Positions 18,759 through 26,008 are shown, numbered from the stretch's first letter. The stretch: DNA of 31,546 bases from Opitutia bacterium UBA6410 (GCA_002437405.1 DJPO01000059.1:28680-60225), one strand, 5' to 3'. Numbers and translations are program-made. The notes: generated from the letters alone by a model not told the origin.

Positions 18759-20345
18759 CTATTTTTCGGCGATGTATTTTTCGAATTCCTCGGATACTTC
18801 GTCGTAGAGCGGGTGCTCTTTGGGCGTGCCGTTGAGGAACGACTCGTAGAAGAAGCGCGCGTTGGGCTTGTCGCCGAGCAGCTTGTAGGTACGGGCGAGC
18901 CCGAGCATAATCTCGGAGTTGTTAGGGAATTTTTTGCGGGCGGCGTAGAGCGTGTTCAGGAACTGCTCGTTGTTTTGCACGCCGCTTGCGGTGCGTATGT
19001 AAAGGAGCGTTGCGTTGATGTCGTCGGGGTTGCGGACGTAGGATTCGCGGGCTGCCATATAGGAGTCGAAGCTGCGGCCCTCGGCGTCGTACGCCAGCGC
19101 GAGCGCGCGCCACGCCTGCGCCGAGTTCCTGTCTTCGGCGACAGCCAGGTTGCCCGACTTCGACGCCTCCGCCGCCTTGCCGTCGGCGATTTGCGCGTAG
19201 GTCTGGGCTACGAGCTTTTCGAGCTTCGTCTTGGGCTGGGAGTCTTCGGCGACTTCGTCTGAAATCTGGGCTTCCTTTACTTCGGGAGCGTCGGCGGGCT
19301 GGGAGTCTTCGGCGGGTTTTGCGGATTCCTGCGGCTTGGATTCGGGCGCGGGCTGCGCCGCCTGTTCCGCGTTTTTGCCGTCGGCGTCGGCGGATTCGGG
19401 CTTGGACTGTTCCGCCGCCTTTTCTTCGGCTTGCGCCTTTTCCTTTGCGGCTTTTTCCTCCTGCGCCTTCTTCTCTGCCTCGCGCTTTTCGGCTTCCCGC
19501 TTTTCGGCGGCGATTTTTTCCGCGTTCACGGCGTCCTCCGCCTCTTTGAGTTTGCGCCTGAATTCCGCGAGCTGGGCGCGCAGATTCGGGTATTTTTCGT
19601 CCACGATTTTCGGGTCGATTTTATCGAGCTTGGCGACGGCGTCTTCGAGCAGCGCGGTCTCCTTTTGCGCGAGGTATACGGAAATCAGCCCCGTGAGGAT
19701 TTCGGTGCGGGTTTCGATATTTTCGTCGTTTGTCGCGGCGAGTGCGGCTTCGAGCCACTTGCGCCCCTGAACCGCGTTGCCGACTTTCAAAAAGAGGTTT
19801 CCGATTTCGCAGGCTTCGCGCGTATTGGGGTTGCGTTCGGATTTCTTCAGCCCTTCGAGGTATGCGTTGAGCGCCTCGCGGTAGTTCGAGAGGCTTTCGA
19901 GGCATTTTGACATAGACTTCCACGCAATCATATCGCGCGGCTTGAGCTTCAGATATTTTTCGTACGCGCGGATTGCCGATTGGAACTGCCCCGCCTGCTC
20001 GTACGCCTTTGCCGCGTTGACGAGCAGCTGCGCGTTGCCGCCCGAAATGTCGGACGCCTTTTCGAAGAAAATCGCAGCCTCCGCGCCGCGCCCGAGCCTC
20101 ACGTACGAGTACGCCAATAGCTCGCACAAAGTCGCATCGTCGCCGCAGCGTCTCGACGCCTCCTCCAGAAGTTCGGCGGACTGCGCGTATTTGTTTTCAA
20201 ACATCAGCACCTGCGCGCGCTTTACCGCAATCGAAAGCGTCTTTTTGTTTTCCTCCGCGATTTGTTCGGGCGTCTTTTCCCCGCAACCCGCGAGCACCGC
20301 CGCGAGCGCGGCGAGGGGCAAAAGTGTTTTAAAAATAAACTTCAT
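18759..20345 (-). CDS. TPR-repeat lipoprotein
   Basis: A 528-residue lipoprotein (from ATG 20345; another ATG lies three codons earlier). The signal ends in a lipobox, LAAVLAGC, with the acylated Cys at residue 21. Several tetratricopeptide repeats follow, for example AKAYEQAGQFQSAIRAYEKYLKLKP. A long Ala/Glu/Lys/Pro-rich low-complexity linker (roughly 270-380) leads to more TPRs at the C-terminus, with DKPNARFFYESFL near the end. The linker contains a repeated AEDSQP block. TPR lipoproteins often act as assembly scaffolds at the outer membrane; no specific partner is evident. The stop lies 6 bases before dnaG, so this gene leads the replication/transcription operon. Confidence 0.82.
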   Translation of the reverse strand: MKFIFKTLLPLAALAAVLAGCGEKTPEQIAEENKKTLSIAVKRAQVLMFENKYAQSAELLEEASRRCGDDATLCELLAYSYVRLGRGAEAAIFFEKASDISGGNAQLLVNAAKAYEQAGQFQSAIRAYEKYLKLKPRDMIAWKSMSKCLESLSNYREALNAYLEGLKKSERNPNTREACEIGNLFLKVGNAVQGRKWLEAALAATNDENIETRTEILTGLISVYLAQKETALLEDAVAKLDKIDPKIVDEKYPNLRAQLAEFRRKLKEAEDAVNAEKIAAEKREAEKREAEKKAQEEKAAKEKAQAEEKAAEQSKPESADADGKNAEQAAQPAPESKPQESAKPAEDSQPADAPEVKEAQISDEVAEDSQPKTKLEKLVAQTYAQIADGKAAEASKSGNLAVAEDRNSAQAWRALALAYDAEGRSFDSYMAARESYVRNPDDINATLLYIRTASGVQNNEQFLNTLYAARKKFPNNSEIMLGLARTYKLLGDKPNARFFYESFLNGTPKEHPLYDEVSEEFEKYIAEK

Positions 20346-20373
20346 TGCTTGCATAATCGAAAATTTTGCGCTT

Positions 20374-20387
20374 AACTTTCAAAAGTT
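20374..20387. promoter_or_regulatory. Palindrome in the divergent TPR/DUF362 promoter region
   Basis: AACTTT-CA-AAAGTT is a perfect 6+2+6 palindrome inside the 72-bp gap between the divergent genes. On the minus strand TTGAAT and TAAAAA, 16 bases apart, could form the promoter of the TPR-dnaG-rpoD operon. The palindrome might be an operator, or simply reflect the AT-rich gap. Confidence 0.25.
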
Positions 20388-20417
20388 TTTTTATTACGAC
20401 ACGATTCGGATTCAATT

Positions 20418-21476
20418 ATGTTTCATAATCTAAACAAAATAGTCCCTTTGCAATTATTTTTTGCGGCGATTGCCCTGTTTTTGTCGCCGAGCGCTCCTGC
20501 GTCCGCCGCCGCGGCTTCCGACTCCGCTTCCCCCGCAGTCTACGAGGTTAAAGTTCCCGAGTTTACCCCCATCGTCTACGCCCGCTCCGTCGCGGCGTTT
20601 TTCCGAGCCTACGAAAAGTCGTCGGGGCAGCCGATAAAAAAGGGCGCAAAGGGAAAAGTCGGGATAAAGGTCTACACCAATTCGGGCGCGGGGCTCTCGA
20701 CCCCCACGGCTCTCGTCGACGCGGTAATCGACCAACTTTTGCGCCGCGGGTACGAAAGAAAGGACATCACGATTGTCGATATGTCGCGCAGAAAGTTGCG
20801 CGAGGCGGGTTTTTTGCCGAAGCGTTCGCAGCTTCAGGCGGGTGTCGCCGACGACTACAAGGGCGTAGCCGTAGCCGACATCGACAGCCGCAAATTCTTC
20901 GACTCGCGCTGGTACTACGACAACCCCCTCCCGCCGCAGAGCGTGCGCGGGGCGACTTCGACGGACATCTACAACCCCGAGCTTCGCAAAAGCTATCTGC
21001 CGGTGCCGCTCTTCCTTTCGGTGGACTTCTGGATTAACCTGCCGATGATTACCGATATGGAGGGCTTGGGAGTGTGCGCGGCAATCGGCAATTCGAGCAT
21101 TTGGAATATGTCCAACAACGAGCGTTTCCTGCGCTCGCCCGCGAACGCGTCGATGGCGGCGGCGGAGGTCTGCTCGATTCCCGAGCTGAAGGACAGCAAC
21201 CTGTTCACGATTCTGACGCTCGAAAAGGGGCAGTTCGTCGGCGGGGCGATTTTCAACTCGCGCTGCACCTTCACGGAAAACGCGATTCTGATGAGTGCCA
21301 ACCCCGTCGCGCTCGACTTCATCGCGTGGGAGCTTATCAACAAATACAGGAGCGTCTACAAATTCGACAAAATCGACCCGATGCCCGCGCTTCTTAATTA
21401 TTGCAAAGAACTGAAAATCGGCGATTGGAACCCGCGCTCGTACGAACGCGTAATCCTCCCGATTCGCGCAAGGTAA
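20418..21476 (+). CDS. DUF362-like exported protein
   Basis: A 352-residue protein with an N-terminal signal peptide (hydrophobic LQLFFAAIALFLSPSAPASA, about residues 10-31). The body matches the DUF362 pattern: KVGIKVYTNSGAGLSTPTAL followed by VDAVIDQLLRRGYERKDITIVD, then FWINLPMITDMEGLGVCAAIGN in the place of the family's 'NLPKxKTH...GVTGALKN' motif, and MSANPVALDFIAWELI toward the end. DUF362 proteins are of unknown function and are often exported or tied to iron-sulfur proteins; no ferredoxin domain is present here. A terminator does not follow; the Nudix gene begins 21 bases after the stop. Confidence 0.7.
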   Translation: MFHNLNKIVPLQLFFAAIALFLSPSAPASAAAASDSASPAVYEVKVPEFTPIVYARSVAAFFRAYEKSSGQPIKKGAKGKVGIKVYTNSGAGLSTPTALVDAVIDQLLRRGYERKDITIVDMSRRKLREAGFLPKRSQLQAGVADDYKGVAVADIDSRKFFDSRWYYDNPLPPQSVRGATSTDIYNPELRKSYLPVPLFLSVDFWINLPMITDMEGLGVCAAIGNSSIWNMSNNERFLRSPANASMAAAEVCSIPELKDSNLFTILTLEKGQFVGGAIFNSRCTFTENAILMSANPVALDFIAWELINKYRSVYKFDKIDPMPALLNYCKELKIGDWNPRSYERVILPIRAR

Positions 21477-21497
21477 ACCCGCAAAAGCCGCGCAAAA

Positions 21498-22031
21498 ATG
21501 ACCGACGACATTTTCGACATAGTGGATTGCAACGACAACGTAATCGGCAGTGCGCCGCGCTCGCTCGTCCACGCGCGCGGGCTTTTGCACCGCTCCGCGC
21601 ATGTGCTGATTTTCACCGACTCCCAGCCGCGCAAAATCCTCCTCCAAAAACGCTCCATGCTCAAGGACTCCAACCCAGGGCTCTACACGACTTCGTGCTC
21701 GGGGCATATCGACTCGGGCGAGACCTACGACGAGGGCGTCGTGCGCGAAATGCGCGAGGAAACGGGCATTCGCGTCTCCGCCGCCGATTTGACGAAAATC
21801 GGGAAAATTCGTGCTTGCACCCGAACGGGGAACGAATTTTCATTCATATACGAATTGCGGATTCCCGAAAATACGGAATTTGCGTTCTCGCCCGAGGAGG
21901 TCGACAGCTTCGAGTGGCTCGACGTGCGCGAATTCGAGCGGCGGATTCGCGAAACTCCGCAGGATTTCACCCCCGCATTCATCTGCGCATACGAATTTTA
22001 CAAAGCGTCCCCGCTCGCGGCGGACAAATAA
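21498..22031 (+). CDS. Nudix hydrolase (IPP isomerase-like/YfcD-type)
   Basis: A 177-residue cytosolic protein. The Nudix box is perfect (G69 to I91: GHIDSGE then TYDEGVV then REMREETGI), giving the metal-binding Glu residues of a nucleoside-diphosphate-linked hydrolase. The start FDIVDCNDNVIGSAPRSLVHARGLLHR and the SCSGHIDSGE segment resemble the YfcD and isopentenyl-diphosphate isomerase branch of the superfamily. True IPP isomerases need additional Cys and Glu residues which I cannot confirm, so a general Nudix hydrolase is the safer name. It lies between the DUF362 gene and gltX, 15 bases before the latter, probably in one operon. Confidence 0.85.
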   Translation: MTDDIFDIVDCNDNVIGSAPRSLVHARGLLHRSAHVLIFTDSQPRKILLQKRSMLKDSNPGLYTTSCSGHIDSGETYDEGVVREMREETGIRVSAADLTKIGKIRACTRTGNEFSFIYELRIPENTEFAFSPEEVDSFEWLDVREFERRIRETPQDFTPAFICAYEFYKASPLAADK

Positions 22032-22046
22032 CATTATCGCAAAAAA

Positions 22047-23345
22047 ATGAGCAAGACAAGAGTCAGATTCGCACCAAGCCCCACGGGCTTCTTTCACATC
22101 GGCAGCGCGAGAACCGCGCTCTTTAACTGGTTGTACGCGCGCCACACGGGCGGCACGTTTGTCCTGAGAATCGAGGACACCGACAAGGAGCGCAACGGCG
22201 AGGAATATCTCAACGTGCTCAAGGACGGCATGAAGTGGCTCGGGCTCGACTGGGACGAAGGTCCGGACGTGGGCGGCAACTACGGCCCCTACTTCCAGAG
22301 CCAGCGCGACGACATCTACAAAAAATTTCTGGAAATCCTCCGCCAAAAGGGCAGGGCGTACGACAAGGACGGCGCGGTATTCTTCAAGGTATCGGGCGAA
22401 AAACAGGTGCTGCACGACGCCGTCTACGGAGATGTCGAGCGCTTGGAGGAAAAGGACTTCCCGATTTTCCGCTCCAACGGCACTCCCGTCTTCCACTTCG
22501 TAAATGTCGTCGACGACATCTGCATGGAGATTACCAACGTAATCCGCGGTCAGGACCACCTCACGAACACCAACAAACACATCGAGCTTTTTAAGGCGTT
22601 CGACGCTCCGCTCCCGCAGTTCGCGCACATTCCGCTGATTCTCAAAACCGACGGACACGGCAAAATGAGCAAGCGCGACAGAGGCGCACTCATCGAGGAA
22701 TACCAGCAGAAAAACTTCCTGCCCGACGCCGTCCGCAACTACCTCTGCCTGCTCGGCTGGAATCCGAAAAACGACAAGGAGATAATGGATATTTCCGAAA
22801 TCATCGAATTGTTCGACTTCCACGGAATCGTCAAGAGCAACGCGCGTTTCGACGAACGTAAAATGGCGCACTTCAACACCGAACATATCCGCAGACTCTC
22901 GCCCGAAAAATTCGAGCAGCTTGCAAAGGCGGCGATTAAGTCGGAGTCGGATATCGATATGGGCGGCGACGAAGACTATATCCGCAAGGTTCTTTCCCTC
23001 TGCCAGCCCAAGGCGGCGAATATGGAAAGCTTCCCGTCGATGGTTCGCTTTTTTTTCGACGACAATTTCCCGTTCGACGAAGCAGCAAAGGAAAAAGTTT
23101 TCAAGAAGGGCGACCCGCTCGCGCGACTCGAGGAGCTCAAGCCGCTACTCGCTGGTTTGGAGGACTTTTCGCACGACGCAATCTACGCGGCAATCGCGGG
23201 ATTGGCGGAACAAAAGGGCGTGAAGACGACGGAATACTTCCCGATTTTGCGTTTCAAAGTATCGGGAATGGCAGGCGGTCCCGACCTTATGCCGATGCTC
23301 GAAATACTCGGAAAGCAGAAAGTCTTGGAGAGAATCTCCAAATAA
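22047..23345 (+). CDS. gltX: Glutamyl-tRNA synthetase lacking the zinc subdomain
   Basis: A 432-residue class I aminoacyl-tRNA synthetase that charges tRNA-Glu. The ATP-binding signature is PSPTGFFHIGSART (HIGS at 17-20) and the second is KMSKR (206-210). VIRGQDHLTNTNKH and the C-terminal helical anticodon-binding domain are in place. It is about 40 residues shorter than E. coli GltX (471). The shortening falls after RAYDKDG (103-109), where E. coli has the zinc-binding CxC...YxxC insertion; here the chain passes directly into VFFKVSGE and then to FRSNGTPVFHFVNVVDD. No Cys cluster remains. Many bacterial GluRS lack zinc, so function should be normal. A strong terminator follows about 25 bases after the stop. 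Confidence 0.95.
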   Translation: MSKTRVRFAPSPTGFFHIGSARTALFNWLYARHTGGTFVLRIEDTDKERNGEEYLNVLKDGMKWLGLDWDEGPDVGGNYGPYFQSQRDDIYKKFLEILRQKGRAYDKDGAVFFKVSGEKQVLHDAVYGDVERLEEKDFPIFRSNGTPVFHFVNVVDDICMEITNVIRGQDHLTNTNKHIELFKAFDAPLPQFAHIPLILKTDGHGKMSKRDRGALIEEYQQKNFLPDAVRNYLCLLGWNPKNDKEIMDISEIIELFDFHGIVKSNARFDERKMAHFNTEHIRRLSPEKFEQLAKAAIKSESDIDMGGDEDYIRKVLSLCQPKAANMESFPSMVRFFFDDNFPFDEAAKEKVFKKGDPLARLEELKPLLAGLEDFSHDAIYAAIAGLAEQKGVKTTEYFPILRFKVSGMAGGPDLMPMLEILGKQKVLERISK

Positions 23346-23370
23346 TCAACCCGAGTAGAAAACCAAAAAA

Positions 23371-23396
23371 CCCGCCGTAAACACGGCGGGTTTTTT
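23371..23396. terminator. Intrinsic terminator after gltX
   Basis: CCCGCCGT (23371-23378) pairs with ACGGCGGG (23383-23390) around AAAC, followed by six T. Six A precede the stem, so it may also stop the minus-strand cassette that ends at 23549. The gap 23397-23548 shows nothing else. Confidence 0.92.
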
Positions 23397-23548
23397 GCGT
23401 TCGGATTTTTTCATCAATAACTAGAGATTCCTGAAAAAATCTGCCGCATTCTCGCGCAGAAAAACATAAAGATTACGGGAATATTTTCGTCTCTTTGTGG
23501 GACGCGGGCGGTACGTATGCAAGAGTATTGAGCAATTCAATTTACCGT

Positions 23549-23932
23549 TTAGGCGGCCGCCGCCGCGCCTATGCATGCAAGTATAAAAAATACGATTATC
23601 GAGACGATTAGCGGGATAAGAAAAAATACGATAAACATCGATAAAAAGCACCCTTTGTGCTTCCCACTGAAAAATCCCACGATGTTCAAAACAAGCCCTA
23701 TCGGATATATCAGGACGTACGTTAATAGGGTAACGACGGGCAGATAGTAGTCGTCTCCGTCATCTTTCTCGACGATGACCGTTGCCGTGGCGGTTGCCTT
23801 TGCCGCAGGTGCGGCGGGGTCGCTCTCGGCGATTTTGGTCGTAGCTGCCGTTTCATTTCCAGTTTTCGCGCCGCATTTGGGGCAGAATGCGGTATCGTCG
23901 GTTATTTCGTTTCCGCAATTTGTACAGAACAT
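23549..23932 (-). CDS. Zinc-ribbon membrane protein
   Basis: A 127-residue protein, last of the five-gene cassette. The N-terminus is a zinc ribbon (MFCTNCGNEITDDTAFCPKCG; C3, C6, C17, C20), which should face the cytosol. An Ala/Thr-rich linker (about 25-55) and an acidic DDGDD patch follow, then two hydrophobic segments (about 65-88 and 97-122), the second very rich in Ile, Val and Phe, with a KHKGC turn between them. The helical-hairpin layout resembles the small membrane modules found in DUF4190, TM2 or YqaE/Pmp3-like proteins, but I do not assign a family. It lies 18 bases after the DUF2752 gene. Confidence 0.78.
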   Translation of the reverse strand: MFCTNCGNEITDDTAFCPKCGAKTGNETAATTKIAESDPAAPAAKATATATVIVEKDDGDDYYLPVVTLLTYVLIYPIGLVLNIVGFFSGKHKGCFLSMFIVFFLIPLIVSIIVFFILACIGAAAAA

Positions 23933-23950
23933 TTTCGTTGAATGATGGTG

Positions 23951-24316
23951 TTAAATGTTTTTGGCGATTGTTGTCCCGATTATGAAAACAAACAAAAAGA
24001 CGGGATACCACCTGCTGCCCGCAATTTTCCGAAATACCAGCGACAGCAGAACAATCGGCATCAACACCGCCGCATATATGTTTTGGGAAAATCCCTCTCT
24101 TATGTTTAGATGTAAAAATGCGTAAACCGCCCGCGTCGTGCCGCACCCGGGGCATTGCAGCGACGTAATTTTGCGGAAAAGACAGTCGGGGGTCGTGGAA
24201 TTCGGCAGATTCGGGTCGTGATAATACAAAAATACGAGTGCGCAAACGGCAACGGCGGCGACGGTAAAACAGACAAAAACTTTTAGAAAAATGTTTTTTG
24301 TTTTATCGCGCGCCAT
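23951..24316 (-). CDS. DUF2752 membrane protein
   Basis: A 121-residue protein with an N-terminal membrane helix (about 10-31), a loop with the DUF2752 hallmark CPGCGTTRA (C55, C58, R62) preceded by an additional Cys (C45), and two further helices (about 77-96 and 103-118). DUF2752 proteins are widespread small membrane proteins of unknown function that often sit beside CD225 or TM2 proteins. ATG 24316 (MARDKTKNIF) leaves a 10-base gap after the preceding gene; an upstream in-frame ATG at 24361 would overlap that gene and add a non-conserved tail. Confidence 0.85.
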   Translation of the reverse strand: MARDKTKNIFLKVFVCFTVAAVAVCALVFLYYHDPNLPNSTTPDCLFRKITSLQCPGCGTTRAVYAFLHLNIREGFSQNIYAAVLMPIVLLSLVFRKIAGSRWYPVFLFVFIIGTTIAKNI

Positions 24317-24326
24317 TGCCAGATTA

Positions 24327-24671
24327 CTATTGGGTTTCGGCGACTGCGCAGGCAATCGCATATATTAAGCCGAATACGCCGCCCAAGATGATAGCCGTTA
24401 CCGCCGACAGCTCCGCGTGGCGGTACGAACGTTCCGCCGCAATTAAATCGCCCTTGTCCGCAAGATTGTCGCCGCGCATTGTAAAGTATATCGACATAAT
24501 CCCTATGGGTATACAACAACACGTTGTTGAAAAAACGGAAAGCGCGAGCAGCCACGGGCGTTTTACGGAAAATGTCAGTTTTTTGCTATCGTCGATGGTA
24601 GTTCCGCATTTCGGGCATGCTTTGGAGTTCGGGGGAATTTCTCCCCCGCAGTTTTTACAAAATGTTCCCAT
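24327..24671 (-). CDS. Zinc-ribbon/CD225 (IFITM, dispanin-like) membrane protein
   Basis: A 114-residue protein. Residues 1-25 form a zinc ribbon (C5, C8, C19, C22). The remainder fits the CD225 domain: a first membrane segment with the Cys cluster TTCCCIPIG (49-57), then the cytosolic loop YFTMRGDNLADKGDLIAAERSYRHAELSA with the conserved G-D-x-x-A-A-x-x-S/Y pattern, and a second helix (91-110). Eukaryotic CD225 members include the antiviral IFITM proteins, which stiffen membranes and are palmitoylated at Cys near the membrane; bacterial homologues have no established function. It sits 3 bases after the DUF805 gene. Confidence 0.83.
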   Translation of the reverse strand: MGTFCKNCGGEIPPNSKACPKCGTTIDDSKKLTFSVKRPWLLALSVFSTTCCCIPIGIMSIYFTMRGDNLADKGDLIAAERSYRHAELSAVTAIILGGVFGLIYAIACAVAETQ

Positions 24672-24674
24672 AAG

Positions 24675-25067
24675 TTATGCCAGCGGGTCTTTGCCGAATT
24701 GGTTGTCGCCTTTAGTTCCTACTGCAAAGAGAATATAGGCAAAGCATACAATGCCCACGAGAGGGACAAAACCGAGTAGCGTAAACCACCCCGACTTATC
24801 CAAGTCGTGCCATCTTTTTATTTGTAGGACAATCGAGCTGTATATTACCAGAATGTATAAAATGAAGCTAATAATACCGAACAAACTCGCCATTATCGAC
24901 GGGAAGGCGGAGGCTTCGGGGTCGAATGCCATCGCGGTAAACATGGTCGATATAATCATTACGAGTACGATTGCCACCCACCAACCTATGTTGGCGAAGA
25001 GAAATTTTTGTCTGTTTATGCGCCCTTTTGCCGAAAAGAGCAGTTTTGCCAATGTGTCTTGTTTCAT
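24675..25067 (-). CDS. DUF805 membrane protein
   Basis: A 130-residue integral membrane protein. The start LLFSAKGRINRQKFLFANIGWW matches the DUF805 entry motif (GRISRxxFW), and the C-terminal half has QIKRWHDLDKSGWFTLLGFVPLVG followed by GTKGDNQFGKDPLA, the other two family hallmarks. Three or four hydrophobic segments lie between. GAGGGA stands before the ATG. Function of the family is unknown; some members are named YhaH/YhaI in E. coli. It is second in the cassette, 19 bases after the lipoprotein gene and 3 before the CD225 gene. Confidence 0.9.
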   Translation of the reverse strand: MKQDTLAKLLFSAKGRINRQKFLFANIGWWVAIVLVMIISTMFTAMAFDPEASAFPSIMASLFGIISFILYILVIYSSIVLQIKRWHDLDKSGWFTLLGFVPLVGIVCFAYILFAVGTKGDNQFGKDPLA

Positions 25068-25086
25068 ATTTTTCCCTCTATATTTG

Positions 25087-25428
25087 TTATTTTGTTTCTT
25101 TGATTACTGTGGAAAGGTTTTTGCCGTCGAGCAGCTTTTTGTAGTACTCCAAACACGCCTTTTCGTAGGCGATACCGTCCTTGTCTTCTATAAATTTTTT
25201 CTGGATTTTCATGAAGTTCGGGTCGCAAAAGATTTTCAGAAACCAACTGTTCATCTGTCTTTCTTCGATACCTTCGCGGGCGGCTTGTTCCTCGAGTGAG
25301 GCGTTGAAATTTTCGAGATTCGTGAAGTCGTAGTTTACGGCAACATCGCTTGGTGTTTGCGCGTTATCCGAACACCCGAAGAGCGAGAATGCCGCGCAGA
25401 TTAACAATATTGTTGTGAGTTTTTTCAT
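25087..25428 (-). CDS. Small lipoprotein, first gene of the membrane cassette
   Basis: A 113-residue lipoprotein. The signal peptide MKKLTTILLICAAFSLFGC ends in a lipobox with the acylated Cys at residue 19. The mature part is short, acidic and helical (NLENFNASLEEQAAREGIE, then NSWFLKIFCDPNFMKIQKKFIEDK). I recognise no family. It leads the five-gene cassette, so the promoter should lie in the upstream gap, where a palindrome sits 32 bases before the start codon. Confidence 0.75.
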   Translation of the reverse strand: MKKLTTILLICAAFSLFGCSDNAQTPSDVAVNYDFTNLENFNASLEEQAAREGIEERQMNSWFLKIFCDPNFMKIQKKFIEDKDGIAYEKACLEYYKKLLDGKNLSTVIKETK

Positions 25429-25459
25429 TTGAGATATTTTTTTAACTTCAGATAGCGTG

Positions 25460-25476
25460 TAGTATTTGAAATACTA
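25460..25476. repeat. Palindrome copy 1 (operator-like)
   Basis: TAGTATTT-G-AAATACTA, a perfect 17-base palindrome, lies 32 bases upstream of the lipoprotein start. The left and right halves of the second copy match it, but with C in the centre, so the two copies lie in opposite orientation. The position and symmetry suggest a transcription-factor site controlling the cassette. Confidence 0.6.
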
Positions 25477-25624
25477 TGCCCATAAGTTGAATTTATAATA
25501 TTATGATTCCAAACGCATTGAATCCGATTCGGGACGCGGGTTGTCCGCGTTTGGTTTATGATTGTTTACGCAATAGTTATTCAAAATATATTGGGAATCA
25601 GAATCTTGCAAAAATTTTGTTTGA

Positions 25625-25645
25625 CATAGTATTTCAAATACTATG
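25625..25645. repeat. Palindrome copy 2 (operator-like)
   Basis: CATAGTATTT-C-AAATACTATG is a perfect 21-base palindrome whose centre lies 167 bases from that of copy 1. TTGACA, a consensus -35 element, overlaps its left edge (25621-25626), but no matching -10 is found at normal spacing. Confidence 0.6.
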
Positions 25646-25682
25646 GTGTTTTTTGTGCTCGCAACGGACATAAAGGTTCACG

Positions 25683-25875
25683 CAGGTTTGCGGGAGAGGT
25701 AGAAGTATTGCGAAACCAATCTTTATAAAGGAGCTTTGCCGATAAATAAAAAACCCTGCAGGATTGCGTGGAGAATAGAAGTATAGGCGAAGCGAATCTT
25801 TGAATCGCGGAGAAAGAAAAACGTAGGATTGTGGGGGATAGGCGTAATTTGCGAAGCAAATCTCCGTAAGGGGCA
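25683..25875. repeat. Degenerate tandem repeat, three copies
   Basis: Three related units begin near 25683, 25759 and 25824 (spacing 76 and 65). Each reads roughly: (C/T)AGG(A/T)TTG, a G-rich stretch, TAGAAGTAT or a variant, a GCGAA core, then AATCT. The third unit contains the perfect hairpin ATTTGC-GAA-GCAAAT (25847-25861). The units have diverged, so they are old or serve as variable spacer. Confidence 0.55.
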
Positions 25876-25933
25876 ACGCCCTTTCAATGGGAGGCGCACT
25901 TTGCGCCCGCCGTAAGGGGGGCTTTGCCCCCTT
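25864..25933. repeat. Row of three short intergenic hairpins
   Basis: AAGGG/CCCTT (25868-25883), GGCGC-ACTTT-GCGCC (25893-25907) and AAGGGGG-GCTTTG-CCCCCTT (25914-25933) follow one another. The first and third lie in matching context (CCGTAAGGGG ... TTTCAAT or TTCAAT), so they are copies of one element. Confidence 0.6.
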
Positions 25934-25937
25934 CAAT

Positions 25938-25981
25938 AAAAAAGGCGGGGACACGTACGTACGTGTCCACCGCCTTTTTTT
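25938..25981. terminator. Very strong bidirectional terminator before leuC end
   Basis: AAAAAAGGCGG (25938-25948), the perfect 20-base palindrome 25949-25968 (GGACACGTAC and its complement) and ACCGCCTTTTTTT form a stem of about 20 bp with one bulged A. It terminates leuC transcription from the right, 28 bases after its stop codon. Confidence 0.9.
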
Positions 25982-26008
25982 AACGGAGAGTTGGGAGATA
26001 TTGCCTTT

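Larger units (their letters stand above)
25429..26008. other. Gene-poor region with palindromes and repeats
   Basis: About 580 bases between the cassette and leuC with no convincing gene. From left to right it holds two near-identical palindromes, a degenerate tandem repeat, three short hairpins and a very strong bidirectional terminator, each listed separately. A 56-codon open frame at 25503-25673 (+) has no ribosome-binding site or recognisable product. A 106-codon frame on the minus strand (25634-25954) is a translation of the tandem repeat. Confidence 0.6.

Noticed and set aside
17841..19262. Long open frame antisense to dnaG and the TPR gene
   Set aside because: It crosses two well-supported genes, and its product is Arg/Val/Leu-rich without a recognisable domain.
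23421..23651. 76-codon minus-strand frame after gltX
   Set aside because: It overlaps the end of the zinc-ribbon gene in another frame and its product has no features of a real protein.
25503..25673. 56-codon plus-strand frame between the two palindromes
   Set aside because: No Shine-Dalgarno, no signal or motif, and it runs through the second palindrome. It could not be supported as a gene.
25634..25954. 106-codon minus-strand frame in the repeat-rich gap
   Set aside because: It is a translation of the tandem repeat and hairpins, has no ribosome-binding site and shows repeated Leu/Tyr/Pro segments without a domain.
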